64,000 nucleotides of DNA from Geoalkalibacter halelectricus (GCF_025263685.1 NZ_CP092109.1:2915001-2979000); one strand, 5' to 3'. Positions 44,762 through 54,635 are shown, counted from the first letter of the stretch. The notes: generated from the letters alone by a model not told the origin. Numbers and translations: made by a program.

Positions 44762-44804
44762 ACTTCTTATGTTTTGTTTTGATTGACTCGAGGGTGGTCT
44801 GATT

Positions 44805-46826
44805 ATGAACAGACAGCGCAGGATAATTTTTCTGCCGATCGCTTTCATCCTGATGCTTGTTTTCGCCTCCGCGGCCCAGGCGCGCCTGACCCTGGGCGTG
44901 GTCGCCCAGGATGGGTTGTCCCTTTCCCAGGAGGCGCCCTTGCAGGAGCTGGCCCGGCATCTCGAAGGCCAACTCGGTACCGAGGTGCGCCTGCGTCTGT
45001 TTCACGAGGCCGATACCCTGCTGCAGTGGATGCGGCGTTTTCGCGAGGTGGATGTCGCCCTGCTCGACCAGACGGATTTGCGCGGCCTGGCGGCCGGGGA
45101 GGCGCTGCCGTTGGTCGATTTCCAGCGCCGCGAGCGCCAGGAACTGGCGCGCCAGGTGATGGTGGTACGCCAGGGCGCCAATCCCGCTCTGGTCGCGCAT
45201 CTGCGAGAGGTGCTGCTGAATATGGACCAGAGCGCGGCGGGACGCAGGATATTGGCCGATCTGGGCATCGCGCGTTTCCTGGCGCCGGGCAGCGGCCTGG
45301 CGCGCGAGAGCGAAATCCCGCCCCTGCACGTGGCGCGGCCCGCGCCTGAGCCGCCTCCCGCCCCTCGCCCGGCACCCGCGCCCGCTCCGCCGCCTGCACC
45401 CCGGCCGACACCCGCACCGACACCCGCACCGGAACCCACTCCGCCCGAACCTGCGCCTGAAGCAGAACCGCTGCTCGCGCCTGAGCCTGAGCCTGAGCCG
45501 CGACCCACACCGGAACCCGCGCCCGCGCCGCGCCCCGCGGCGGAGATGCCCGTTGCGCCTGACGCGCCCGATGTCCCGGTTGCGGTGCCCGAGACCACTC
45601 CACGCATCTGGCTCGACGAAGGGCCGGCGCCCCTGCCCGCCGATGCCCCGCCGCCCGTAACTGTGCCGGAGCCCGCGCCCGCGCCGGTAGTGGAACCCGA
45701 GCCGCCGACGCCGACGGTAGCGCCACCCGCCACCGATCGCGTCATCCCCGGCTGGCGCAAGTTTCTCGATGCCCTGGTGGTGCTCGCCGCCGTGGGCGGC
45801 ACGATTTGGTTTTTCCGCAAGCGCCGGGCGGCACGCACGGCCCAGCAGGAGAGCAGCGCGGCGAAAAAGATCCAGCGCGAGCAGCGCGATGCGGAAGGCT
45901 TTCTGGATATTTCCGCGGAATCCCTGGCCGGTGCGGGGCCGTTTTGCCCGCTGCCCGACAGAGGGCGCGGCACGTCGCCCAAGACCGCACTCGCCCCGGT
46001 GCCCGAGTCCGAGACGGTGTCGGAAGCGACCAATCGGGCATCTCCCGCCCCGGAACCGAGCAAGTCCCGTGCGCCCGCGATGCCCGCGGCACTCAAGGGG
46101 CGTTTGGATGCCGATCAGGTGCTGGCCCTTTTGCGCACCCTCGAAACCTATCCGCGCCCGGGGACTTTGGTGGTGCGCAGCCCGCATGACGAAAAGCGCA
46201 TTCACTTTCGCAAGGGTTCCGTCTCGGCGGCTTTTTCCATCAACCGGGCCAATCGCACCCAGGCCGGTTTTCTGATGAACAAACTCGGCTATCTGCTGAT
46301 TCGCATGGGACTCATCAACGAAGAGCAGCGCGATCGCGCCCTGGAATTCTGCGAGCAGAATCCCGGCATGCGTTTGGGTGAGGTTCTGGTGCAAAGCGAT
46401 GCTCTCTCCCCGGCCGATCTCAAGCGGGCCCTGCGTACCCAGGCCGAGGGGGTGATTTTTTCCTTGTTTCTCTTCCCCGAGGGTGATTTCGAGTTGGTGG
46501 GCGAAAGTCTCGATTTTTCCCTCGACGACGACCTGGCGATTCCCGTGGCCGATCTGCTCAAGGAAGCGGCGCGCCAGGAGGAGGAATGGTCCTCTTTCCG
46601 CAAGGACATTCCTTCCCTCGAAACCGTGATCGATTACGATGACCAGGGGCGGGAGAAACTCGCAGGCGCACGCATGACCCCGCACCAGCAGATGGTTCTG
46701 GCGCTTGTCGACGGCCGGCGCAGTCTCAAGGACATCTGCCGTGAGGCGACCATGCTTGATTTCGAGATCTTCAAGTTCATCTACCTCATGGTGCGGGCGC
46801 GGATTTTAAAACCGGTAAATACATAG
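44805..46826 (+). CDS. Membrane protein: periplasmic PhnD-like part, Pro-rich linker, TM, PATAN (DUF4388) domain
   Basis: 673 residues. A signal/anchor (1-26) is followed by a ~125-residue stretch resembling half of a phosphonate/phosphate-type binding protein (RLTLGVVAQDG.., REVDVALLDQTDLRG). Residues about 178-305 are a Pro/Ala/Glu-rich spacer (repeats of PAP, PTP, EPEP). One TM helix lies near 318-338. The cytoplasmic part (about 425-600) is PATAN/DUF4388-like (LKGRLDADQVLALLRTLE, HFRKGSVSAAFSI) and includes a GspE-N-like repeat pair (GLINEEQRDRAL; RLGEVLVQSDALSPADLKRAL). This looks like a one-component transmembrane signalling protein, but its ligand and output are unknown. It is followed directly by a lytic transglycosylase gene. 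Confidence 0.7.
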   Translation: MNRQRRIIFLPIAFILMLVFASAAQARLTLGVVAQDGLSLSQEAPLQELARHLEGQLGTEVRLRLFHEADTLLQWMRRFREVDVALLDQTDLRGLAAGEALPLVDFQRRERQELARQVMVVRQGANPALVAHLREVLLNMDQSAAGRRILADLGIARFLAPGSGLARESEIPPLHVARPAPEPPPAPRPAPAPAPPPAPRPTPAPTPAPEPTPPEPAPEAEPLLAPEPEPEPRPTPEPAPAPRPAAEMPVAPDAPDVPVAVPETTPRIWLDEGPAPLPADAPPPVTVPEPAPAPVVEPEPPTPTVAPPATDRVIPGWRKFLDALVVLAAVGGTIWFFRKRRAARTAQQESSAAKKIQREQRDAEGFLDISAESLAGAGPFCPLPDRGRGTSPKTALAPVPESETVSEATNRASPAPEPSKSRAPAMPAALKGRLDADQVLALLRTLETYPRPGTLVVRSPHDEKRIHFRKGSVSAAFSINRANRTQAGFLMNKLGYLLIRMGLINEEQRDRALEFCEQNPGMRLGEVLVQSDALSPADLKRALRTQAEGVIFSLFLFPEGDFELVGESLDFSLDDDLAIPVADLLKEAARQEEEWSSFRKDIPSLETVIDYDDQGREKLAGARMTPHQQMVLALVDGRRSLKDICREATMLDFEIFKFIYLMVRARILKPVNT

Positions 46827-46875
46827 GGGTTCGCGGCCACCGCGGCCCGTGACTTTTGGGAGGACGATTAGAGAA

Positions 46876-47853
46876 ATGGGTGCTGGATGGTTGGCCAAGG
46901 CTGCCGTGGTTGTCTGCTTTCTACTCTGGGCGACGACGTCGCTTGCCGCGGCGGAGGATTTTTCCGCCTGGGTGGAAGAGTTTCGCGCCGAGGCACGCGC
47001 CGCCGGCATCTCCGCCGAACTGCTCGATCGAGCCTTGGCCGATCTTACGCCCCTGGAGCGGGTCATCGAACTGGATCGGCGTCAGCCTGAATTCACCCAG
47101 ACCTTCGAGGAATATTTGGCGCGGCGGGTGACCGATGCGCGCGTCGAAGAGGGGCGCGCGATGCTCGCGCGCTATCCCAGCTGGCTCAACAAAATCGCCG
47201 AGCAGTATGGTGTTCAGCCGCGTTTCATCGTTGCGTTGTGGGGGTTGGAGAGCAATTATGGGCGCCACACGGGCAGCTTCTCCATCATCCAGTCCCTGGC
47301 CACCCTGGCCTACGAGGGGCGGCGCGGCGCCTTTTTCCGTAACGAATTGCTGCACGCCCTCAAGATTGTCGATGCGGGGCATATTTCTCTGGAGCGCATG
47401 ACCGGTTCCTGGGCCGGCGCCATGGGGCAGGCCCAGTTCATGCCCTCGACCTTCAGCAACTTCGCCGTTGACGGCGACGGCGACGGCCGTATCGACATCT
47501 GGCATTCCATTCCCGACGTCTTTGCCTCGGCGGCAAATTACCTGTCGCGCCACGGCTGGCGCGACGACCAGACCTGGGGACGCCCGGTACGGCTGCCCAA
47601 GGGTTTTGACGCATCCCTGGCCGGTCTCGACCAGCGCAAACGTCTGAGCGAATGGCAGCGCCTCGGCGTGCGGCGCATCGACGGCCGTTCTCTTCCGACC
47701 CGCGACCTGCAAGCCTCTTTGCTGCTGCCCGAGGGGGTCGATGGACCGGCCTATCTGGTCTACGACAATTTTCGCGTGCTGCTGCGCTGGAACCGCTCCA
47801 ACGTCTTTGCCGTGAGCGTCGGCCTGCTCGCCGACCGCCTGGTGGAACCCTGA
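46876..47853 (+). CDS. mltB: Membrane-bound lytic murein transglycosylase B family
   Basis: About 325 residues. Signal peptide GWLAKAAVVVCFLLWATTSL. The MltB/SltB family 3 domain has the catalytic Glu in ALWGLESNYGRHTGSF, then GSWAGAMGQAQFMPSTF and VDGDGDGRIDIWHSIPDVFAS. It cleaves glycan strands, releasing 1,6-anhydro products. No lipobox Cys is visible after the signal, so it may be periplasmic rather than lipid-anchored. ATG 46876 is 12 bp after GGGAGG; a GTG at 46849 is an alternative. Confidence 0.88.
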   Translation: MGAGWLAKAAVVVCFLLWATTSLAAAEDFSAWVEEFRAEARAAGISAELLDRALADLTPLERVIELDRRQPEFTQTFEEYLARRVTDARVEEGRAMLARYPSWLNKIAEQYGVQPRFIVALWGLESNYGRHTGSFSIIQSLATLAYEGRRGAFFRNELLHALKIVDAGHISLERMTGSWAGAMGQAQFMPSTFSNFAVDGDGDGRIDIWHSIPDVFASAANYLSRHGWRDDQTWGRPVRLPKGFDASLAGLDQRKRLSEWQRLGVRRIDGRSLPTRDLQASLLLPEGVDGPAYLVYDNFRVLLRWNRSNVFAVSVGLLADRLVEP

Positions 47854-47917
47854 AGGCCTTTTCATCCCACGGAAATAATTCTTTCTACCCCTTGGAATTT
47901 CTTGCCGCAGGAGTATA

Positions 47918-48016
47918 ATGTCAAACCAGAAACGGGAAAAAATAACCGGAAGGTTAGTCCTGATGTGGTTGAATTTGAACTTTCTGGGACGAGGGCATCT
48001 GTGGAGGAAGCCATGA
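47918..48016 (+). CDS. Possible 32-codon leader ORF
   Basis: ATG 47918 has a good CAGGAG Shine-Dalgarno 5 bp upstream and opens a 32-residue frame (MSNQKREKITGRLVLMWLNL..) whose TGA overlaps the ATG of the next gene (ATGA at 48013). This suggests translational coupling, but nothing else shows that it is a real protein. Confidence 0.3.
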   Translation: MSNQKREKITGRLVLMWLNLNFLGRGHLWRKP

Positions 48017-48276
48017 GAGACGAATTGATCCGAGTGAAGCTGTGGGATGAGGGTGACGGGCGCAATCCGACCCAAGACATGGTGTGCGCCTGGAGTGTGC
48101 TGGCGCGCCTCGGTGCGCCCTACCGCTTTGGCGGGCGGGCTCCCGATGGCCAGGTCGAGTACCTGGTGCTGGATCCCGCGGATGGGCACGTAGTCGCCTC
48201 GGGACGCGGCACCACGCCCGAAGAGGCCATGTGTTGCGCCGCCCTGGCGGCGCGCGGCGCCCAAAGTAGCCACTGA
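48013..48276 (+). CDS. Small hypothetical protein
   Basis: About 87 residues (MRDELIRVKLWDEGDGRNPT..). I do not recognise the family. It has a repeating beta pattern (YRFGGRAPDGQVEYLVLDPA) and a C-terminal Ala/Cys-rich helix (EEAMCCAALAARGA). ATG 48013 with GGAGGAAG 6 bp upstream is the best start; a TTG at 47902 would make it 37 residues longer. A terminator follows within 25 bp. Confidence 0.6.
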   Translation: MRDELIRVKLWDEGDGRNPTQDMVCAWSVLARLGAPYRFGGRAPDGQVEYLVLDPADGHVVASGRGTTPEEAMCCAALAARGAQSSH

Positions 48277-48298
48277 TTGCGCACCAAATCGCACAATG

Positions 48299-48325
48299 AC
48301 GCTCCGGAAACGGGGCGTTTTTTTT
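48299..48325 (+). terminator. Rho-independent terminator
   Basis: ACGCTCCG and CGGGGCGT pair (one G-U) around GAAA, followed by eight T. It ends the small hypothetical gene's transcript. Confidence 0.88.
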
Positions 48326-48490
48326 GGGGGGGGCGGGGGCGATAAAGGAATGGCGGCGGAGGTTGTTTCGCCCTGCGGCGAGCGGGCGAATGAGATTTTC
48401 CATATTAATTTCAATGCACTGGGAGGATTGCGGGGTTGCGAAGCCGGGGGCTGATGGTTAAATTGGAAAATATACCTGACAGGAGTTCGC

Positions 48491-49984
48491 ATGGCGCCGT
48501 CGGCCGAAAATTCTTCCGCTTCTCATCTCCCCGCCCTGGCCCCGGATCTGGTGGTGTGCGGCAGCGCAGGACACTGGCGCATTGAGCGTGTATCCCCGGG
48601 TTTGGCCCAATTCCTCGATGCCACTCCCGAGCAATTCGCGGGGCGCTCCCTGGGCACGGTTTTCGCCGACAGCGTGCCTTCCCTGGTTGACCTGGCGCGC
48701 GAGGCGGCCGGCCGCGGCGAACCCTTGGAGGCGGTGCCGGTGCGGCTCTCGGTTCCAGGCGGCGGTCGCGCCCTGGTGGCCCAGGTGGCGCCCGGTGGTC
48801 TCACCGAGGACTATCGCGCGCAACGCGTGGCGTTTCGGTTTCAGCCGGCAGCGCCGGTGAGTGATGAACAGATCCAGGACTTTCACGGCATTGTCGGCGG
48901 CAGCCCGGCCATCGCCGAGGTGGTGCGCAAAATCGGGCTGTATGCGGCCTCCGACGCCTCGGTGGTGATCACCGGGGAAACCGGCACCGGCAAGGAATTG
49001 GTCGCGCGGGCCCTGCATCGGGAAAGCCCGCGCCGTCAAGGTCCCTACGTGGTGATGAACTGCGCCGCCATTGCCGAGGATTTGCTGGAGTCGGAGCTCT
49101 TCGGCCATGAAAAGGGTGCTTTCACCGGGGCGGTACGCGCTCATCGCGGCCGTTTCGAGCGCGCCCACGGCGGCAGCCTGTTTCTCGATGAAATCGGCGA
49201 TATGCCCTTGCATACCCAGTCCAAGCTGCTGCGCGTGCTTGAGGCCGGGCGCATCGAGCGCGTCGGCGGCGAGCAGGAACATCAGGTCGATGTGCGGGTG
49301 CTGTGCGCCACCAATGTGCCGCTGGAGCGCGCCGTGAGCGAGGGCCGCTTTCGCGCCGACCTCTACCACCGGGTGGCCGTGTTGCGCATCCATCTTCCGC
49401 CCCTGCGCGACCGCGTCGAGGACCTACCCCAGCTGGTGCGTCATTTCCTCGACCTGTTCAACCGTAAATACGGCCGCGTCATCCACCGCCTGACGCCCGA
49501 GGCCATGCACATCCTGCAAGCCTATCTGTGGCCCGGCAACGTGCGCGAATTGCGCAATGTTCTCGAGCGCGTTTATGTGGAGACCCAGGCCGAGGTCATT
49601 GGCGCGCGTGCCTTTCGTGAATGGATCCGGGAACGGCAGAATTTTGCACCCGGCGGCTGGGATCTCGATGCCGGGGTGGAGCGCAACCGCAACCAATCTC
49701 CCGTCTATGCCTCCTTCCAGCCGCAGCGGCCCCAGCGCTCCCTACTCCCCGTGACCGGTGTGTTCGACGCCGAAATCCTGCCTCCCGAGGCCAAGGTGCG
49801 CACCGCCCGCCCCGTGGGCCCCAGCCATCTCGATGCCGAGGAGATCCGCCAGGCTTATCAAGCCGCCGGCGGCAACCTGGCCGCCGCCGCGCGCCTGCTC
49901 GGCGTGCACCGCGCCACTCTCTATCGTCATTTGAACAAACTTGGAGTGTCGCGCGAAGATCTGACACGCGGAGAGAAAGAGTAA
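48491..49984 (+). CDS. Sigma-54-dependent transcriptional activator with N-terminal PAS-like domain
   Basis: 497 residues. An N-terminal PAS-like segment ([27 protein letters not shown]) replaces a receiver. The AAA+ domain has [14 protein letters not shown] and LFLDEIGDM, and the C-terminal HTH is [26 protein letters not shown]. It is a one-component enhancer-binding protein, activated through its PAS domain rather than by phosphorylation. Target genes are not evident; the next gene, clpB, has no clear -24/-12 element upstream. Confidence 0.9.
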   Translation: MAPSAENSSASHLPALAPDLVVCGSAGHWRIERVSPGLAQFLDATPEQFAGRSLGTVFADSVPSLVDLAREAAGRGEPLEAVPVRLSVPGGGRALVAQVAPGGLTEDYRAQRVAFRFQPAAPVSDEQIQDFHGIVGGSPAIAEVVRKIGLYAASDASVVITGETGTGKELVARALHRESPRRQGPYVVMNCAAIAEDLLESELFGHEKGAFTGAVRAHRGRFERAHGGSLFLDEIGDMPLHTQSKLLRVLEAGRIERVGGEQEHQVDVRVLCATNVPLERAVSEGRFRADLYHRVAVLRIHLPPLRDRVEDLPQLVRHFLDLFNRKYGRVIHRLTPEAMHILQAYLWPGNVRELRNVLERVYVETQAEVIGARAFREWIRERQNFAPGGWDLDAGVERNRNQSPVYASFQPQRPQRSLLPVTGVFDAEILPPEAKVRTARPVGPSHLDAEEIRQAYQAAGGNLAAAARLLGVHRATLYRHLNKLGVSREDLTRGEKE

Positions 49985-50172
49985 AGCCCGGCCGCGACGT
50001 CGCACGACCGTCGCACCCCAGGCTGCAACGTTGCAATGGGAAATTGCAAAATCAGCCCGCTTTGTTCAACCCTGCATAATTGTTCATAAATTCTGTTCAG
50101 GTAAATAGGCACGCAATTTGATGGTTTGATGGGCGAACATATTGAATTTCCATCATCCTGAGAGGAGTACCC

Positions 50173-52797
50173 ATGGATATCAACAAGCTGACGGTTAAAA
50201 CCCAGGAAGCCTTGCAGGCTGCGCAGACCCTGGCCATGAAATATGGCCACGTGGAGGTTGACGGCGAGCATTTGCTAGCTGCCCTGGTGGACCAAGGGGG
50301 CGGGCTGGTGCCGCGTCTGTTGCAAAAGATGGACGTCGACCCCCAGGCATTCGCCGCGGACCTGCGCCGCGAGTTGGAGCGCCGCCCGAGCGTCTCGGGG
50401 CCCGGCGTCGAGGCGGGTAAAGTCTACGTGACCCAGCGTTTTAACCGCTTGCTTATCAAAGCCGAGGAAGAGGCCAAGCGCCTGCGCGACGACTATGTGA
50501 GCGTCGAGCATATTCTGCTCGCCATTGCCGAGGAAGGCGGCGCGACCGCCGCCGGGCGGCTGTTCAAGCAGTTCAACCTGAGCCGCGACCGCATCCTGCA
50601 GGCCCTCACCGCCATCCGCGGTCATCAGCGCGTCACCAGCCCCGATCCCGAGGGCACCTACGAGGCCCTGGAGAAATACGGTCGCGACCTAGTCAAGGAG
50701 GTGCAAAAAGGCAAACTCGACCCGGTGATCGGCCGCGACGGCGAGATCCGCCGGGTGATCCGCATCCTCTCGCGCAAGACCAAGAACAATCCGGTGCTCA
50801 TCGGCGAGCCCGGGGTCGGCAAGACCGCCATCGTAGAGGGCCTGGCCCATCGCATCGTGCGCGGCGACGTGCCCGAGGGTCTCAAGGACAAGACCCTCTT
50901 CGCCCTGGACATGGGGGCTCTCATCGCAGGCGCCAAGTACCGCGGCGAGTTCGAGGAACGCCTCAAGGCTGTTCTCAACGAGATCCGCCAGAGCGAAGGG
51001 CGCATTCTGCTGTTCATCGACGAGTTGCACACCATTGTCGGCGCCGGCAAGGCCGAAGGCTCAATGGATGCCGGCAACATGCTCAAGCCCCTGCTGGCAC
51101 GCGGCGAGTTGCATTGCATCGGCGCCACCACCCTGGATGAATACCGCAAGCACATCGAAAAGGACGCCGCCCTGGAGCGCCGCTTCCAGCCGGTGCTGGT
51201 CGAGCAGCCCACGGTGGAGGACACGGTGAGTATCCTGCGCGGCCTTAAGGAGCGTTTCGAAGTGCATCATGGCGTGGCCATCCACGACAACGCCCTGGTG
51301 GCGGCGGCGACCCTCTCGCACCGCTACATCAGCGATCGCTTCCTGCCCGACAAGGCCATCGACCTGGTGGACGAGGCCTGCGCCACCATCCGCACGGAGA
51401 TCGATTCCCTGCCCCAGGAGCTCGATGAGGTCACCCGGCGCGTCATGCAGCTCGAAATCGAGGAAGCGGCCCTCAAAAAGGAAAAAGATCCCGCCAGCCG
51501 TGCGCGTCTGGAGGCCCTGAGCCGTGAGCTGGCCGAGCTGCGTCATCAGAACGATGTGCTGCGTGCCCAGTGGGAACAGGAGAAGGAAGGCATCCGCAAA
51601 TTGCAGAGCTTGCGCGAGGAAATCGAAAAGGTGCGCCAACAGATCACCGTGGCCGAGCGCGACTATGATCTCAACCGCGCGGCCGAGTTGCGTCATGGAC
51701 GCTTGCCGCAGCTGGAGAAGGAACTGCACGAACGCGAGGCCGAGCTGACCGGCGCCCAGGCCGGGCCGCGCCTGCTGCGCGAGGAGGTCACGGAAGAGGA
51801 GATCGCCGAGATCGTGTCGCGCTGGACGGGTATCCCCGTCACCCGCCTGGTCGAGGGTGAGCGCGACAAACTGTTGAAACTCGACACGGTGCTGCATCGG
51901 CGCGTCATCGGTCAGGACGAGGCGGTGAGCCTCGTCGCCGACGCGGTGATTCGCGCCCGCGCCGGCATCAAGGATCCGCGTCGTCCCATCGGTTCGTTCA
52001 TCTTCCTTGGCCCCACCGGGGTGGGCAAGACCGAGCTGGCGCGCGCCCTGGCGGAAACCCTCTTCGACAGCGAGGACAACATGGTGCGCATCGACATGTC
52101 CGAGTACATGGAGAAGCACGCCGTGAGCCGCCTGATCGGCGCCCCGCCGGGATATGTGGGCTACGAGGAAGGCGGGCAGCTCACCGAAGCGGTGCGGCGC
52201 AAGCCTTATGCCGTGATTCTCTTCGACGAGATCGAAAAAGCACATCAGGATGTGTTCAACGTGCTGCTGCAAATTCTCGACGACGGGCGCGTCACCGACT
52301 CCCAGGGGCGCACCGTGGATTTCAAGAACACGGTGATCATCATGACCAGCAACATCGGCTCGCACCACCTGCTCGAGGGTGTGGATGCCCAGGGCGGCAT
52401 CAAGGAGGGCGCGCGCACCCTGGTGATGAAGGAGCTGCGCGCTCATTTCCGGCCGGAGTTTCTCAACCGCGTCGATGACCTGGTGCTGTTCAAGCCCCTG
52501 ACCCTGGAGGAAATCAAGCGCATCGTTGATCTGCAAACCGAGGATCTGCGCAAGCGCCTGGCCGGGCGGCGGCTCAACCTGGAGCTGAGCGAGGAGGCGC
52601 GCAGCTACATCGCCGAGGCCGCCTACGATCCGGTGTACGGCGCGCGGCCCCTCAAGCGCTATCTCCAGCATCAGCTCGAAACGCGCATCGGCCGGGCGCT
52701 CATCGCCGGGGACATCCGCGACGGAGCGACCATCCGCATCGCGCGCGGCGCCGAGGGGCTCGAGGTGAGCCATGTGAATCCACCGGAGTCGAGTTGA
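50173..52797 (+). CDS. clpB: ATP-dependent disaggregase ClpB
   Basis: 874 residues. A double Clp-N repeat (about 1-150) is followed by AAA1 with GEPGVGKTA near 211, a coiled-coil middle domain (about 410-525, rich in E/R/L heptads) that contacts DnaK, AAA2 with GPTGVGKTE near 612, and a C-terminal small domain ending [19 protein letters not shown]. It extracts polypeptides from aggregates with DnaK/DnaJ. The start follows GAGAGGAG. A terminator lies 35 bp after the stop. No CIRCE or clear heat-shock promoter was found. Confidence 0.97.
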   Translation: MDINKLTVKTQEALQAAQTLAMKYGHVEVDGEHLLAALVDQGGGLVPRLLQKMDVDPQAFAADLRRELERRPSVSGPGVEAGKVYVTQRFNRLLIKAEEEAKRLRDDYVSVEHILLAIAEEGGATAAGRLFKQFNLSRDRILQALTAIRGHQRVTSPDPEGTYEALEKYGRDLVKEVQKGKLDPVIGRDGEIRRVIRILSRKTKNNPVLIGEPGVGKTAIVEGLAHRIVRGDVPEGLKDKTLFALDMGALIAGAKYRGEFEERLKAVLNEIRQSEGRILLFIDELHTIVGAGKAEGSMDAGNMLKPLLARGELHCIGATTLDEYRKHIEKDAALERRFQPVLVEQPTVEDTVSILRGLKERFEVHHGVAIHDNALVAAATLSHRYISDRFLPDKAIDLVDEACATIRTEIDSLPQELDEVTRRVMQLEIEEAALKKEKDPASRARLEALSRELAELRHQNDVLRAQWEQEKEGIRKLQSLREEIEKVRQQITVAERDYDLNRAAELRHGRLPQLEKELHEREAELTGAQAGPRLLREEVTEEEIAEIVSRWTGIPVTRLVEGERDKLLKLDTVLHRRVIGQDEAVSLVADAVIRARAGIKDPRRPIGSFIFLGPTGVGKTELARALAETLFDSEDNMVRIDMSEYMEKHAVSRLIGAPPGYVGYEEGGQLTEAVRRKPYAVILFDEIEKAHQDVFNVLLQILDDGRVTDSQGRTVDFKNTVIIMTSNIGSHHLLEGVDAQGGIKEGARTLVMKELRAHFRPEFLNRVDDLVLFKPLTLEEIKRIVDLQTEDLRKRLAGRRLNLELSEEARSYIAEAAYDPVYGARPLKRYLQHQLETRIGRALIAGDIRDGATIRIARGAEGLEVSHVNPPESS

Positions 52798-52830
52798 CAC
52801 CCTTTCCGGCAAGAGCCCATGGAAAAATAA

Positions 52831-52870
52831 AAACAGGCGCCGCTTGGGAGAAGCGGCGCCTGTTTTTGTT
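52831..52870 (+). terminator. Rho-independent terminator after clpB
   Basis: AAACAGGCGCCGCTT and AAGCGGCGCCTGTTT form a perfect 15-bp stem with a GGGAG loop, followed by TTGTT. It would act in both directions. Confidence 0.95.
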
Positions 52871-52976
52871 GGGAAATAAGGAATTCTTTACAATTTGCGT
52901 TTGCATCCTGACCAGAAATAAAATATAATTAAATTCCGCAAATCACCTGGTTGGAAATTTAGGGAGAATGCACACC

Positions 52977-53831
52977 ATGAGTCGGCGCAAACGGTTTGGC
53001 GAAATACTGGTCGAAGCGGGCATTATCGATGAGGCCTCCCTGCAAAAGGCCCTGGACCGTCAAAAAGGCTCGGGGCGGCGCCTGGGACGCGTGCTGGAAG
53101 AACTCGGCGTCGTCACGGAAAAGGATATCGCCGTGACCTTGTCGCGCCAATTCGGCTTCAAAACCGTGAGCGGTCTGGCCAAATACAATTTCCCCTCCGA
53201 GGTGCTTGCGCTGATCGACGGTTCCCAGGCCCTGGAAAAGCTGATTTTTCCCCTCAAGAAGCAGGACAAGACTCTGTTTTTGGCCATGGTCAACCCTCTG
53301 GACATGGAGACCCTGGACAATTTGGCCTTTCGCACCGGTTTCAAGATTGTTTCCTGCGTGACCACGCCTTCGGAAATTCAGGCGGCGGTGGATAAATTCT
53401 ACCTTGCCGCCAAACAGGAGCAGGCGTCGGACTGGTGGACCATTCTCATCGTCGAGGATCAGGAGTTGGCCCGCGCCGCCGCGGCGGCCGCCCTGCGCAA
53501 GCACGGCTATACGGTGGTGGAGGCGGAAAACGGCGCCGAGGGTCTCAAGCAGGCGCACCAGCACAAACCCCACCTGATTATTGCCGACACGATCATGCCG
53601 CGCATGGATGGCTACGAGATGTTTCGCGCCCTCAAGAGCAACCCGGCCACCGCCAAGATTCCCGTGATCGCCATGTCGTCCAAATCATCGGCGGAAGAAG
53701 AAGCGCAGGTGCTCGACATGGGCTATCTGGATTTCATCGCCAAGCCCATCAATCCGGTGCGCCTCGCGGCGCGCAGCCGGCGCGCCCTGCGGCTGACCTA
53801 CGGGGAGGGCGATCCGCCGCGGCGCACCTGA
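52977..53831 (+). CDS. MshEN-like domain fused to a response regulator receiver
   Basis: About 284 residues. The N-terminal ~145 residues resemble the GspE/MshE N-terminal domain: two RxGE(I/V)L..G.I....L..AL modules (RFGEILVEAGIIDEASLQKA; LGRVLEELGVVTEKDIAVTL) followed by a helical second half. In MshE this fold binds cyclic di-GMP. The C-terminal receiver has ILIVEDQE, acceptor Asp in LIIADTIMPRMDG and the Lys in FIAKPINP. The combination suggests a signal integrator without DNA-binding output. ATG 52977 fits GGGAG spacing better than ATG 52968. Confidence 0.8.
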   Translation: MSRRKRFGEILVEAGIIDEASLQKALDRQKGSGRRLGRVLEELGVVTEKDIAVTLSRQFGFKTVSGLAKYNFPSEVLALIDGSQALEKLIFPLKKQDKTLFLAMVNPLDMETLDNLAFRTGFKIVSCVTTPSEIQAAVDKFYLAAKQEQASDWWTILIVEDQELARAAAAAALRKHGYTVVEAENGAEGLKQAHQHKPHLIIADTIMPRMDGYEMFRALKSNPATAKIPVIAMSSKSSAEEEAQVLDMGYLDFIAKPINPVRLAARSRRALRLTYGEGDPPRRT

Positions 53832-53973
53832 GCGGTAGCCCTGCAAGCGGCCTTAAGCAATTGAAAAGCAAAGGGAAAAAAGCGCGCAAGCGGGACCGAT
53901 TTTGCTTGCCCTTCCGGGGTCGCGGGGTATAATATAACCGATAAGGTCACAAATGGCCTGGAAGGAGGAGTTA

Positions 53974-54249
53974 ATGCGCATTGATGTTCTTTGTAAGCCC
54001 GATGGCGACAAGCGCTGCGAGCGGACCTTGTCGCGCGTGCGGCAGGCCTTGGAGAATCTCAATCTCGAGGCCGAGGTTCATCTTTACCGCGACCAGCGCA
54101 AGATGATCGACAACCGCGTGTATGTTTCACCGGCGCTTCTCATCGATGACATCGTCAGGGTGGCCGGACGGGTGCCGAGCATCGAGGAAATCGAACGGTT
54201 GCTGCGCGAACGGCCCCGCTATCAGAAGCGCATGAAGGATGTCGCTTGA
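53974..54249 (+). CDS. Thioredoxin-fold-like small protein
   Basis: 91 residues. The second half (YVSPALLIDDIVRVAGRVPSIEEIERLL) closely follows the end of small thioredoxin-like proteins, with a cis-Pro-like SPAL, then the GRVPS loop and last helix. The first half (RIDVLCKPDGDKRCERTL) has a Cys after the first strand, but the second Cys is seven residues later instead of CxxC. A dithiol role is uncertain; metal or redox sensing is possible. ATG 53974 follows GGAGGAG. Confidence 0.6.
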   Translation: MRIDVLCKPDGDKRCERTLSRVRQALENLNLEAEVHLYRDQRKMIDNRVYVSPALLIDDIVRVAGRVPSIEEIERLLRERPRYQKRMKDVA

Positions 54250-54282
54250 GCCGACCGCTCAGGCCTCTGTGAGTCACTTCGA

Positions 54283-54312
54283 GACCTCCCCTCACCGGGA
54301 GGTCTTTTTTTT
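54283..54312 (+). terminator. Rho-independent terminator, group II intron insertion site
   Basis: GACCTCCC and GGGAGGTC pair around CTCACC, followed by eight T. The first base of the intron-like sequence starts 2 bp after the T run. Confidence 0.95.
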
Positions 54313-54314
54313 AT

Positions 54315-54608
54315 GTGCGCCCAGCATGGGCGCACTCTTGTGGGTGCAAGTCCCACCGTAAGTTGATCACGGCGAACGAAGTGAAGCGCAACTGCACGAG
54401 GGCGACCGAGTGTGGGGAGGAAGCACCACCGAATCAACGCAAAGCGGCTTAACTTCGGCAAATTTTTGTTATCAATGAACGCTTCCCCTGGCCAGCCTGT
54501 GCTGACTCGGGGAGAGGTGTAACTCTAAAGTCCAGTCACCTGTGGATTGCCGGCAACCCGAAACCGGCGAAAATTCCAGTCATGATACGTCAGGCAAGCG
54601 TGAAGGGT
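54315..54608 (+). mobile_element. Group II intron remnant (5' part only)
   Basis: Starts with GTGCG, the group II intron 5' consensus. A closing hairpin (GTGCGCCC..GGGCGCAC) and TGTGGGTGCAAGTCCCACC follow, with further domain-I-like blocks up to GGCAAGCGTGAAGGG. No reverse transcriptase/maturase gene, no domain V-like GNRA hairpin and no 3' splice site are seen, so it is a truncated, immobile relic. Its position immediately behind a terminator T run is the target preference of class C group II introns. The 3' limit is approximate. No other gene lies in the 450-bp gap 54250-54699. Confidence 0.7.
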
Positions 54609-54635
54609 CAATTTGTTTCCCCCGCCGGCAAATCC

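Noticed and set aside
44559-46685. Long minus-strand open frame opposite the Pro-rich membrane protein gene
   Set aside because: Its Gly/Arg-rich sequence simply mirrors the Pro/Ala codons of the real gene.
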